Source: an uncultured Oscillospiraceae bacterium
Lineage (GTDB): Bacteria; Bacillota; Clostridia; Oscillospirales; Oscillospiraceae
Direction of reading: 5' to 3'
NCBI GenBank assembly: GCA_934589145.1
Contig: CAKTNW010000001.1
Span: 1-64,000, forward strand
Length of the DNA stretch: 64,000 nucleotides
The notes under the pieces were generated by a model. That model was not told where the DNA came from and did not search any database. It worked only from the letters and a program-made list of their open reading frames with translations. The position numbers were made by a program, and so were the translations under genes. Of the stretch, positions 24,001 to 31,097 are shown piece after piece. Numbering within the stretch: position 1 is the stretch's first letter; each line of letters starts with the position of its first letter.

Positions 24001-25325
24001 CCCGCATCCGCGTCCGCAGCCTGCTGGCCGCCATGAACATGCGGCGTGAGCAGCACATCTGCACCAAGCCGGTGCCGCTGGATTACCACCGCACCGAGTT
24101 CACCAAGGAGATGTTTGACCAGGGCTATACCATTCTGGCACCCCAGATGTCCCCCATCCACTTTGACGTGATCGAGCCGGTGTTCCGCCGCCACGGCTAC
24201 CATGTGGAGATCCTCAACAATGCCACCCGGAAAGCGGTGGACGTGGGCTTGCAGTACGTCAACAACGACGCCTGCTATCCCTCCATTCTGTCGGTGGGCC
24301 AGCTGATGGAGGCGGTGCTGTCGGGCCGGTACGATACCGACAAGCTGGCCCTCATCATGACCCAGACCGGCGGCTGCTGCCGGGCCAGCAATTATGTGGC
24401 CTTTATCCGCCGGGCCCTGGATAAGGCGGGCCTCAGCCATATCCCCGTCATCTCCCTGAACGCCAACGGCATGGAGAAGAACGAGGGCTTCCGTGTCTCG
24501 CCCGCCATGCTGCTGTCCGCCCTGCGGCAGCTGACCTTCGGCGACCTTCTCATGCGGTGTCTGTACCGCACCCGGCCCTATGAGGCCGTTCCCGGCTCCG
24601 CCAACGCCCTCCACGCCAAGTGGCGGGATATCGCCATTGCCTACGCCATGGGCGAAAAGACCGGCTATACCTACGGCGGTATCTGCCGGGGTATCGTGGC
24701 GGATTTCGACACCCTACCGCTGAACGAGACGCTCCGCAAGCCCCGTGTAGGCATCGTGGGGGAGATCCTGGTGAAGTACATGCCCCTTGCCAACAACTAT
24801 CTGGTGGATCTGCTGGAGCAGGAGGGCGCCGAGGCGGTGGTGCCGGATCTTACCGACTTCCTGGTCGAGTGCATCTATCAGCAGCGCTACAAGCACGACT
24901 ACCTGGGCACCGGCTGGACATCCAGCCTGCTGGCCAGGGTGGGCACCGACGGCATCGAGGCCGTTCGCAGGCCCGCGGTGGAGGCCCTGAAAGCCAGCCG
25001 CCGCTTCGACCCACCCACGCCCATGGCCCACATCGCCGACCTGGCAAAGCCCTTCCTGTCCCTGGGCAACCAGTACGGCGAGGGCTGGTTCCTGTGCGGC
25101 GAGATGGCGGAGCTGCTGACGGAGGGGGTGCCCAACATCGTGTGCATCCAGCCCTTCGCGTGCCTGCCCAACCATGTGGTGGGCAAGGGCGTCATCAAGG
25201 CCCTGAAGGCCGCCTATCCCCAGGCCAACATCGCCGCCGTGGACTACGATCCCGGCGCCAGCGAGGTGAACCAGCTGAACCGCATCAAGCTGATGCTGTC
25301 GGCGGCCAAGAAGAATATGCAATAG
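21096..25325 (+). CDS. Giant acyl-CoA dehydratase activase-dehydratase fusion (two BcrAD/BadFG domains, DUF2229, HgdB-like)
   Basis: A 1409-residue protein. Residues about 3-255 and 320-575 are two ASKHA-fold activase domains: each has an ATP loop (GIDIGSTTVKL; GIDAGSTTTKL) and a pair of single cysteines (VCAGGTGSF and RCGVF; ACSSGCGSF and RCTVF) that in HgdC hold a shared 4Fe-4S cluster. Near 604-630 a Cys-rich RCGGCENNC leads into DUF2229 (IGIPRVLNLYENFP). From about 985 an HgdB-like domain has QTGGCCRASNY near 1090. The family is found in clostridia and is thought to drive ATP-dependent single-electron transfers, but its substrate is unknown. AGGAGG precedes ATG 21096. Confidence 0.88.
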   Translation: MNTYRAGIDIGSTTVKLVVLDENDNILYGDYRRHQAHTQQTLADLLREARETLGDCALRPAITGSGSINLGRALDIPFVQEVVAVATALEKRYPRTDVAIELGGEDAKIIYFTGGLEERMNGVCAGGTGSFIDQMAALLQTDAKGLNDAAADYQELYTIAARCGVFAKTDIQPLINEGATRADLAASIFQAVVNQTISGLACGKPIRGCVAFLGGPLHFLPELKKAFIRTLKLTSENIVDPDDSHLFAAMGAALETEPGAAARPIGELIDRLAQGVTMAFEIKRLPPLFSDKTEYDTFCDRHAHAVVAKADLDTYEGDCFLGIDAGSTTTKLALTGAEGELLWSYYANNSGSPIRTAMDAMAQLARLLPPTARIARSCSTGYGEALLKAAFHLDEGEVETIAHTTAAAFFDPQVDCVLDIGGQDMKCIRLKNGTVDSVMLNEACSSGCGSFLENFANSLGFTAAQFADEALFARHPVDLGTRCTVFMNSNVKQAQKEGAAVSDISAGLAYSVIKNALFKVIKLADAHELGRHIVVQGGTFYNKAVLRAFERIAGVDAVCPDISGLMGAFGAALIARDRYHGQPTETLDFPHIAALTYTAKTARCGGCENNCLLTVNTFSDGGRYISGNRCEKRVKNPNAAQPGANLMAYKRQRLFDYPALSEAEAPRGVIGIPRVLNLYENFPYWATFFRKLGFRVVVSPFSTRAIYEMGMESIPSESECYPAKLAHGHVEWLVQHGITTIFHPCVFYEYQETPDAQNHYNCPMVVSYPENLKNNVEAITSGQVRYIRPFIAFTGEKTAEDRLVKLCRDVWDIPAAEVRAAARAAWTEQRRAKDDIRAEGRRCLAEMEQSGKRGVVLAGRPYHIDPEINHGIPELIASYGLYVFTEDSLPLDTPPQRPLRVVDQWVFHSRLYAAAEFVGRRDDLELVQLFSFGCGLDAVTTDQVCEILEKCSKLYTVLKIDEVNNLGAARIRVRSLLAAMNMRREQHICTKPVPLDYHRTEFTKEMFDQGYTILAPQMSPIHFDVIEPVFRRHGYHVEILNNATRKAVDVGLQYVNNDACYPSILSVGQLMEAVLSGRYDTDKLALIMTQTGGCCRASNYVAFIRRALDKAGLSHIPVISLNANGMEKNEGFRVSPAMLLSALRQLTFGDLLMRCLYRTRPYEAVPGSANALHAKWRDIAIAYAMGEKTGYTYGGICRGIVADFDTLPLNETLRKPRVGIVGEILVKYMPLANNYLVDLLEQEGAEAVVPDLTDFLVECIYQQRYKHDYLGTGWTSSLLARVGTDGIEAVRRPAVEALKASRRFDPPTPMAHIADLAKPFLSLGNQYGEGWFLCGEMAELLTEGVPNIVCIQPFACLPNHVVGKGVIKALKAAYPQANIAAVDYDPGASEVNQLNRIKLMLSAAKKNMQ

Positions 25326-25356
25326 CCAGCGGTTCGGGTTGAGATAATAACAAAGA

Positions 25357-25390
25357 GAAGCCCTCCGGGAAATTCCCGGAGGGCTTCTTC
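25357..25390. terminator. Terminator after the fusion gene
   Basis: GAAGCCCTCCGGGAA pairs with TTCCCGGAGGGCTTC and is followed by TTCTGC. It lies 32 bases after the stop and 50 before the convergent dockerin gene. Confidence 0.75.
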
Positions 25391-25437
25391 TGCATCATGT
25401 GAAGCTGCCGTATTGGAGCGAGCGGATCAACCGCCGG

Positions 25438-28400
25438 TCAAAACGCCCGGATCCCGCTGACGGCCTCGTACAGCCGCTGGAGATCGTAGACATCAATGCT
25501 GCCGTCGCCGTTGACATCAGCCACGGCCTGCGGCTGAGAGGTTATAATGGTATTCGTTCTAGTTAGGTACTCATAAAGTTGTTGTACGTCGGATATATTT
25601 ATCCGACCATCCCTGTTTATATCACCCTTTAGTGTTGGGGCAACTATTACTTGGCAAGAAGCTGAAAAGCCTTCTTCCAGCGTTGCCGTAACGGTGGCCG
25701 TGCCATAAGCGACACCAGTAACGATACCGGCGTCATTGACAGAAACGACTTGTGGATTACTGGATGCCCAAGTGATAGAAGCATCATTTGATGCAATGGC
25801 GGTAAGGGAAACCTCTTCGGCTATGGTGAGGAAAAGCTTTTCGGGGGCAACGGTAATCTTGTCTTTAGAGATTGCTGCATTACGGACATCCGGTATGTGG
25901 ATATCATTATTATCACCTGATACCTTATTAAGCTGGACGACTTCCGGCTGCTGCGAACTGTCGACAAAAAGGGTCAGTTCGCTGTTACTCAATTCTCCAC
26001 TGATAGACAACTCGTCGTTTTTAAGACTGATAGAAAATTCGTCACCTAAAGCAAGGTGACCATTTACTTCAGCAGAAGTATAGTCGTTGTTGCTGTATAT
26101 GTCTGTGATTTGGATTGCAATATTGACTCCTTTGACGCTGGAGATCTGAAGAGAATTGCCTTCCATAGAAATATTCAGGCATAAGCCACCGTCAGCAGCA
26201 ATATTAATTACACTATCATTTCCAATAATGGAAATATCACTTCCCGATTCATACTGTATGATAGATTCTGTTGACGGTATTATTATCTGCCCGCTACTGC
26301 AAGGATCCTCTGCACCTTCTATGTAATCCAAAGATGGATAGTATTCTACTGGGCCTAGATAAGGAGCAGGGGTTCCGTTTTCAACCTGGTATAGCGTATT
26401 ACCGTTGGGGGAAACAACGGAAAAAGATGAATTGCGAGAAAAAAGGAGTTTCACAGAGTCTGAATTGTGGCGAGTCCAAGGCGCTGAACCGTTAAAAAAA
26501 GAGGTACAATCAATCTTGAGCGGATATAAAATTAAGATGTCAGGACAAATTGTGTATTCTTTATTACTCGAATCTATAATATACTTAACAGCTCCTTCGG
26601 CATCGCTCCCCCAATAGGTGCGGTTGTTCACGTCATTAACGTTGCCGATATAACGCCATTGATTTGTGCTTGGATTCAGTTCAATATAGCGATCGTCTTT
26701 TGCAAGGTGGTTTAGTGCATAAGAAAAATTACTGATATCATAGTTGTTGGTTACTATTTCGTTGATCCAAGGAGTGTTTGGGTCATAGATATAAACCCTA
26801 GTCCAACCATCTGCCATGCATTGCGGGCTCTTATCTGTTCTTGTAACGACAAGGTGTCCACCATCATCCGTAAAGAGTCCAACAAGGACTGGAGAATCAC
26901 TGCTTTTGATAGCTGAAAGAACATTAGCAATGTAATTTCCGCCTGGGTTATGTCGGTAGGAATAGAACGTCTCAGGGGGAGATGCGGGTAATTTGGGCAC
27001 TGTAATATATTCTTTGGTGGCATAAGTAGCTATATCGACGTTGTAAAAGTACTCATCGATATCCGCTCTAATGTCGGAACGATTGAAAAGAATATGGCAT
27101 TTTTCAATCAACTGAGTAATACGGGATGTTTTTCCTGCGGAAATGTAACAATTGTTGCCGGCGTACAAAATATTATCATAAAATTGATTTGCTGTTTTAG
27201 CGGTATTGGTATAATCACTTAAAAATAGATTTCCGGTGAAGAACTGAGTTGCGGCTAAACCCATGCCGGCACAACTGCCCTGCCACTTCGGCATCATGGA
27301 TTCAAGCACGTCTCCCCCAGCTAATTTTGCCGCAGCTACATAAGAAGAGCCGAAGACCTCTTTGTAACGTTCTTCGGGTATGGAATAATCGTCAGGATAA
27401 GAAAAACCATTCCAATGATTAAGGAACCCCCAACCGTTTCGTTTGGCGGAAAAGATAGTTGACGGCAAAACAGAGTATTGCAAACAGGGAAGATCACCAC
27501 CCATTGTCCATGTATCAGTGAAGTCCCAGCCTAAGGCGGCATAGGTTGATTGCGCAAACGCTTCATCAGCAGTAATGTCGATCACTTTGCAATTTGTGTT
27601 TTCCGACAATTTGCCGATATCGTCCCGGACAATGCTGGCTCCTTCTATTTCTGCTGTTTTCAATAAAACAACACTGTTTTGCACATGTCCGAAATAGTCG
27701 AGTACGATACCAAAAACCGCATCTCTGGTTGCGGAAGCATTGATGCCGCCAAAGTAGCAGTAGCCGTTGTAGTTTTTGGCAGAGATCGTGCCAGCAGCGT
27801 AGCATTTATTAATAGAGCCATGGTCTAAATATGCTGCAATACCAGCGACCATTAGATTCATTTTTTCTGCAGTAGCAGAGATTCTTGCATTGCTAAAACA
27901 GTCGGTTATTATAGAATCGCTCATAGCTTCTGCCACAATTCCGGCAACACGTAAGTATGCCGTCCCCGTAGTTGTAACGGTGATTGAACCTGCAAAAAAC
28001 GATTCATAAATGGAGCCTTTTGTAATGTATCCGGCAATTCCGCCTACTTGGCAAAATGAACTGTCTAAAGCTTCAGCATCATATGTTACATTGATTGACG
28101 AATTGGCGATGCCAACATTAAAAATCGATCCTCCGTCGACAACTCCAAAAAGTCCATAGCAGTAGCTAGGTGTTTCTGAGGTGGCTGTTTTAGCTTGATC
28201 GATTCTCATATTACGAATTACGTGTCCGTTACCATCAAAAGAACCCTGGAATGGAGCGTTTACTTGCCCGATGGGTTCCCAGTTTTCTAATGAAGAAAGG
28301 TCTAAATCCTGCATGAGGATATAGCTTGCACTCAGATTATTTCGTATATTATTGAGATCATCGACAGTATTTATTTCTATATACTCTACGCTGGTTGTTA

Positions 28401-28608
28401 TCAATGTAGACGATATATTTTCGTCTGCAGGTTCCTCCGGGGTTGAGGGGGCTTCCTCTTCGCCGGACGGCTCGGCTGCGGCCTCATCAGAGATCACTTC
28501 TTCGCCGGAAGGGGAAGCCGGGACAAGCTCATCTGCCATAGCCGTTACGGGCAGTAATGTTACGACCATCAATAAAGCCATCAGCAGGCTTATGATCCGT
28601 TTCTTCAT
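25438..28608 (-). CDS. Secreted multidomain protein: GLUG-like region, papain-like cysteine peptidase-like domain, Big2 and dockerin
   Basis: A 1056-residue exported protein. ATG 28608 is chosen because AGGAGG lies eight bases before it and a signal peptide follows (MKKRIISLLMALLMVV). Next come a Glu/Pro/Ser linker (about 25-65), a GLUG-like beta region (about 75-300, with FQGSFDGNGHVI), and a domain with QGSCAGM (Cys about 442), GGHLV (His about 586) and IYDPNTP, the Gln-Cys-His-Asp/Asn order of papain-like folds. A Big2 domain (about 919-985) and a dockerin (about 989-1056, two DxNxDGxI loops) end it. The DNA is clearly AT-rich, so it was probably acquired. Partner cohesins are not in the window. 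Confidence 0.85.
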   Translation of the reverse strand: MKKRIISLLMALLMVVTLLPVTAMADELVPASPSGEEVISDEAAAEPSGEEEAPSTPEEPADENISSTLITTSVEYIEINTVDDLNNIRNNLSASYILMQDLDLSSLENWEPIGQVNAPFQGSFDGNGHVIRNMRIDQAKTATSETPSYCYGLFGVVDGGSIFNVGIANSSINVTYDAEALDSSFCQVGGIAGYITKGSIYESFFAGSITVTTTGTAYLRVAGIVAEAMSDSIITDCFSNARISATAEKMNLMVAGIAAYLDHGSINKCYAAGTISAKNYNGYCYFGGINASATRDAVFGIVLDYFGHVQNSVVLLKTAEIEGASIVRDDIGKLSENTNCKVIDITADEAFAQSTYAALGWDFTDTWTMGGDLPCLQYSVLPSTIFSAKRNGWGFLNHWNGFSYPDDYSIPEERYKEVFGSSYVAAAKLAGGDVLESMMPKWQGSCAGMGLAATQFFTGNLFLSDYTNTAKTANQFYDNILYAGNNCYISAGKTSRITQLIEKCHILFNRSDIRADIDEYFYNVDIATYATKEYITVPKLPASPPETFYSYRHNPGGNYIANVLSAIKSSDSPVLVGLFTDDGGHLVVTRTDKSPQCMADGWTRVYIYDPNTPWINEIVTNNYDISNFSYALNHLAKDDRYIELNPSTNQWRYIGNVNDVNNRTYWGSDAEGAVKYIIDSSNKEYTICPDILILYPLKIDCTSFFNGSAPWTRHNSDSVKLLFSRNSSFSVVSPNGNTLYQVENGTPAPYLGPVEYYPSLDYIEGAEDPCSSGQIIIPSTESIIQYESGSDISIIGNDSVINIAADGGLCLNISMEGNSLQISSVKGVNIAIQITDIYSNNDYTSAEVNGHLALGDEFSISLKNDELSISGELSNSELTLFVDSSQQPEVVQLNKVSGDNNDIHIPDVRNAAISKDKITVAPEKLFLTIAEEVSLTAIASNDASITWASSNPQVVSVNDAGIVTGVAYGTATVTATLEEGFSASCQVIVAPTLKGDINRDGRINISDVQQLYEYLTRTNTIITSQPQAVADVNGDGSIDVYDLQRLYEAVSGIRAF

Positions 28609-28847
28609 GCCGTGTTCCTCCTGGTTTTTCTCTTTGCGTTTAGGCGTTCCACACAATACGCCATATATCGTCAATATATAGTTTACCACCAGCCGCTATT
28701 CGGGACAAGGATAAAGGTCACAGCGTTTTGTACAAATTTTGGACGGGCTTTTTGCCATAGTGGCAGTGTGGATGTCTAGGGGCAATACGAGACTGCCGGC
28801 GGAGTCAGATCATTTGCGAAGTGACACTGGCTGAATGCATATAAAAT
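28609..28847. other. Intergenic region upstream of the dockerin gene, no gene seen
   Basis: About 240 bases between two minus-strand genes. It includes the ribosome site of the dockerin gene, AT-rich sequence around 28655-28690, and GC-richer DNA with no recognisable gene or repeat. Any promoter for the dockerin gene must lie here; I could not fix one. Confidence 0.5.
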
Positions 28848-28881
28848 CATGGCAGCTCAACAGGAATGTTGAGCTGCCATG
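28848..28881 (-). terminator. Terminator after the DHHW gene
   Basis: CATGGCAGCTCAACA pairs perfectly with TGTTGAGCTGCCATG around four bases. On the minus strand ATTTTATATG follows. Confidence 0.8.
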
Positions 28882-28934
28882 GTTTCTTTGGATGGGGTAT
28901 TCGGCGGAGCGGTGGGAAAAATCACGCAGTGTGA

Positions 28935-29870
28935 TCACTTCATCGTTCTGCTGTTCTGCAGCACCATGGTGCTGTACAGAAACAGCACGTCCTCGCTGCC
29001 GTCCAGTGTCAGGAATCGGCCCAGCATCTGGCTGGAGAGATACCGGATATCCACCGCGTAGATGGTGCGGTAGCTCTCCGAGAGCAGGGGGATCAGGCTG
29101 CTGCCGAAGGAGTCACGGAACACCACCAGTGTTCTATCGGTGGCGGACAGGGGGCTGTCGATCCGCAGCAGCGACCGGCTGCCCTGCAGATAGAGGTCAT
29201 AGGGCGTGTCCGTGTCCACGGCAGCCAGGTCATACAGCGGCTCCTGGGCGTCCGTCTCATAGTCGTACACGGTGCAGGCATCCAGCACCTCACCGGTGAG
29301 ATACCGCAGGGTATCCGCCGTCAGCGGCTCGTTTGACTTACCGGCATAAGCGCCATAGAAGGGCGTGTCGACGGCGTTCTCCTGAAAATCACCCGCCAGC
29401 GGCACATCCATAGCCTGGGCCAGCGTCTGCGCCGTGGCGATCAGGCACTCCTGCCGCCAATGGGGATCGGTGCGGTAATAATCCTCCAGCGTCAGTCCCG
29501 GCGCGATGTCCACATACTGCACGAAGTCCAACTGCGCCAGCAGCGCGTCCGCCGTCTCCTGGGCGGAGGCGGGGGTGTAGCCCTCCGGCGGTTCCGTAAA
29601 GCTGCCCTTATCGGGGACAACGGACAGATAGATGTGTCCGTCATTGCCGGTCAGGTAGCTGTCATAGAGCTGTTGGAGCTTCCGGGCGGCGTAGTCCAGG
29701 GACTTCGGATCATACCCCGCCTCGGTGGTGACGGCGTAGCCCTGGTACACATACACGTCAGGAAGCGCCGTGCTCGGCGCTTCCTGTGTGGGGATCCATT
29801 TCGCCGCACCGAACACAGCGGCGCAGGCCAGCAGCACAAAGGCTGCACGTTTTACAAAGGCGTTTCTCAC
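28935..29870 (-). CDS. DHHW-family exported protein (SGNH/AlgX-like)
   Basis: A 311-residue protein with an N-terminal membrane anchor or signal (AAFVLLACAAVFGAAKW). It has YYRTDPHWR near 134-142, the (D)HHW-like motif carrying catalytic Asp and His, and VVFRDSFGSS near 248-257 with the nucleophilic Ser of SGNH-like acyltransferases/esterases such as AlgJ/AlgX. These act on extracellular polysaccharides. The start overlaps the upstream lipoprotein gene by four bases (ATGA), so the two are translated together. The usual MBOAT partner gene is absent nearby, so acyl transfer is uncertain. Confidence 0.82.
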   Translation of the reverse strand: MRNAFVKRAAFVLLACAAVFGAAKWIPTQEAPSTALPDVYVYQGYAVTTEAGYDPKSLDYAARKLQQLYDSYLTGNDGHIYLSVVPDKGSFTEPPEGYTPASAQETADALLAQLDFVQYVDIAPGLTLEDYYRTDPHWRQECLIATAQTLAQAMDVPLAGDFQENAVDTPFYGAYAGKSNEPLTADTLRYLTGEVLDACTVYDYETDAQEPLYDLAAVDTDTPYDLYLQGSRSLLRIDSPLSATDRTLVVFRDSFGSSLIPLLSESYRTIYAVDIRYLSSQMLGRFLTLDGSEDVLFLYSTMVLQNSRTMK

Positions 29871-30439
29871 GCCTGGACGGCCTCGTCGTAGGCCAGTTCC
29901 ATACCGAAGATGCCGCTGAGACGGCCGGCGAAAGCGTCAACCAGATCCTCGGCACCGAAGGCCACGGCCACATACTCGCCGCGGACGGCTACCACCACCT
30001 TATCGGGGAAGCCGCACATCCAGCGGTTGGCCTGGACGGCGTCCCGCAGCTCCGTGGCCAGCGCCTGGGCGTCGCCGGTGGCGTGATAGGCCGCGGCGGT
30101 AAAGGTGTTGGCGTTCAGCATGTGGATCAGGGACGCGGCCTCGTCCACCTCCGCCGTCTCCGGCAGCACCAGATGGTACTCGGCCAGGGAGCGATCGCTC
30201 AGGTCGAAGGCGCCGGGAGCACCGTCCACCATCTGCTCGGCGTCGGGGCCGCCGCCCACCACGGAGAACTTCTCGTCGTCGCTGTAGTCGTTCCACACGG
30301 TCTCCAGCAGGCTCAGGGCGCTGGTGATCTCAGCGGCCTGGTCGCCGGACGGCTCGTCAGTCTTGGTGTCGTTACCGCCGCAGGCCACAAGGGACAGGGC
30401 CATCACAGCGGCCAGCAGCAGGGCAAAAAGCTTTTTCAT
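29867..30439 (-). CDS. Lipoprotein of unknown function, 190 aa
   Basis: A 190-residue predicted lipoprotein: MKKLFALLLAAVMALSLVAC ends in the lipobox Cys at 20, followed by GGNDTKTDEPSGD. The mature part has no motif I recognise; it is an alpha/beta domain with FDLSDRSLAEYHLVLPE and a repeated Ala-rich helix. AAGGAGG lies nine bases before the ATG at 30439; a start nine codons earlier is rejected. Four-base overlap with the DHHW gene suggests a common extracytoplasmic task. DUF4358-type lipoproteins in clostridia look similar and also occur beside DHHW genes; this match is from memory. Confidence 0.8.
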   Translation of the reverse strand: MKKLFALLLAAVMALSLVACGGNDTKTDEPSGDQAAEITSALSLLETVWNDYSDDEKFSVVGGGPDAEQMVDGAPGAFDLSDRSLAEYHLVLPETAEVDEAASLIHMLNANTFTAAAYHATGDAQALATELRDAVQANRWMCGFPDKVVVAVRGEYVAVAFGAEDLVDAFAGRLSGIFGMELAYDEAVQA

Positions 30440-30691
30440 GAAACATATCCTCCTTGGTTTCCGCAATTCATGCGTGTCTGCCTCTTTAGACGTGTTTTTT
30501 CACCATTTTGTTCCCGGAAAATTTTGGCATCGGACGGACAAAACGGCAAGAGCGGGCGGTGCGAGAGTTTTTGCCAAATCGAGGCGCGGAAGTGCAGAAA
30601 TAATTTGTTTATTTCCAGCTTTCGCAACGATGAGTTGACGAAAAGTATCCAGCGCACGCCGCAGACGGGTTTGACCGTCCGTTGCCACTAA

Positions 30692-31081
30692 TCATAACCA
30701 GGTTTGGTCAAATCCATAAGGCAGCAGTTCCTTCAGGGCAAATTTCTTCGCGTCGCCCGACTTGTTGATGCAGATGACCTCCATATTGGGGGCAAACTCC
30801 ATCATCACCTGGCGGCAGGTGCCGCAGGGTACGCAGTAGTCGTCGCTGCGGCCGGCGATGGCGATGCGGACGAAGTCCCGGTGCCCCTCGCTGACGGCCT
30901 TGAAGATGGCGGTGCGCTCGGCGCAGATGGTGGCGCCGTAGGCGGCGTTTTCGATGTTGCAGCCGGTATAGACCGTGCCGTCGCTGCACTCCAGCGCCGC
31001 GCCCACGGGGAAGTGGGAATAGGGGATATACGCCATATCCAGCATGTCGATGGCCTTTTGGCAAAGCTCCTTCTCTGTCAT
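30692..31081 (-). CDS. cdd: Cytidine deaminase
   Basis: A 129-residue pyrimidine-salvage enzyme of the small homotetrameric type. Zinc ligands are the Cys of TICAERTAIF (with catalytic Glu) near 53-55 and the two Cys of PCGTCRQVMMEF near 86-89. NIENAAYGAT binds the ribose. It deaminates cytidine and deoxycytidine to (deoxy)uridine. It starts the leftward-facing group only by position: the ABC exporter genes end 16 bases upstream, so cotranscription with them is possible. Confidence 0.95.
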   Translation of the reverse strand: MTEKELCQKAIDMLDMAYIPYSHFPVGAALECSDGTVYTGCNIENAAYGATICAERTAIFKAVSEGHRDFVRIAIAGRSDDYCVPCGTCRQVMMEFAPNMEVICINKSGDAKKFALKELLPYGFDQTWL

Positions 31082-31097
31082 GATCGTCTCTCCTTCT

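Noticed and set aside
21000..24614. A 1204-codon open frame on the minus strand opposite the activase-dehydratase fusion
   Set aside because: It is the antisense of a well-supported gene. GC-rich codon use leaves the opposite strand free of stops; its composition (His, Gly, Gln, Leu-rich) and lack of any domain mark it as a shadow.
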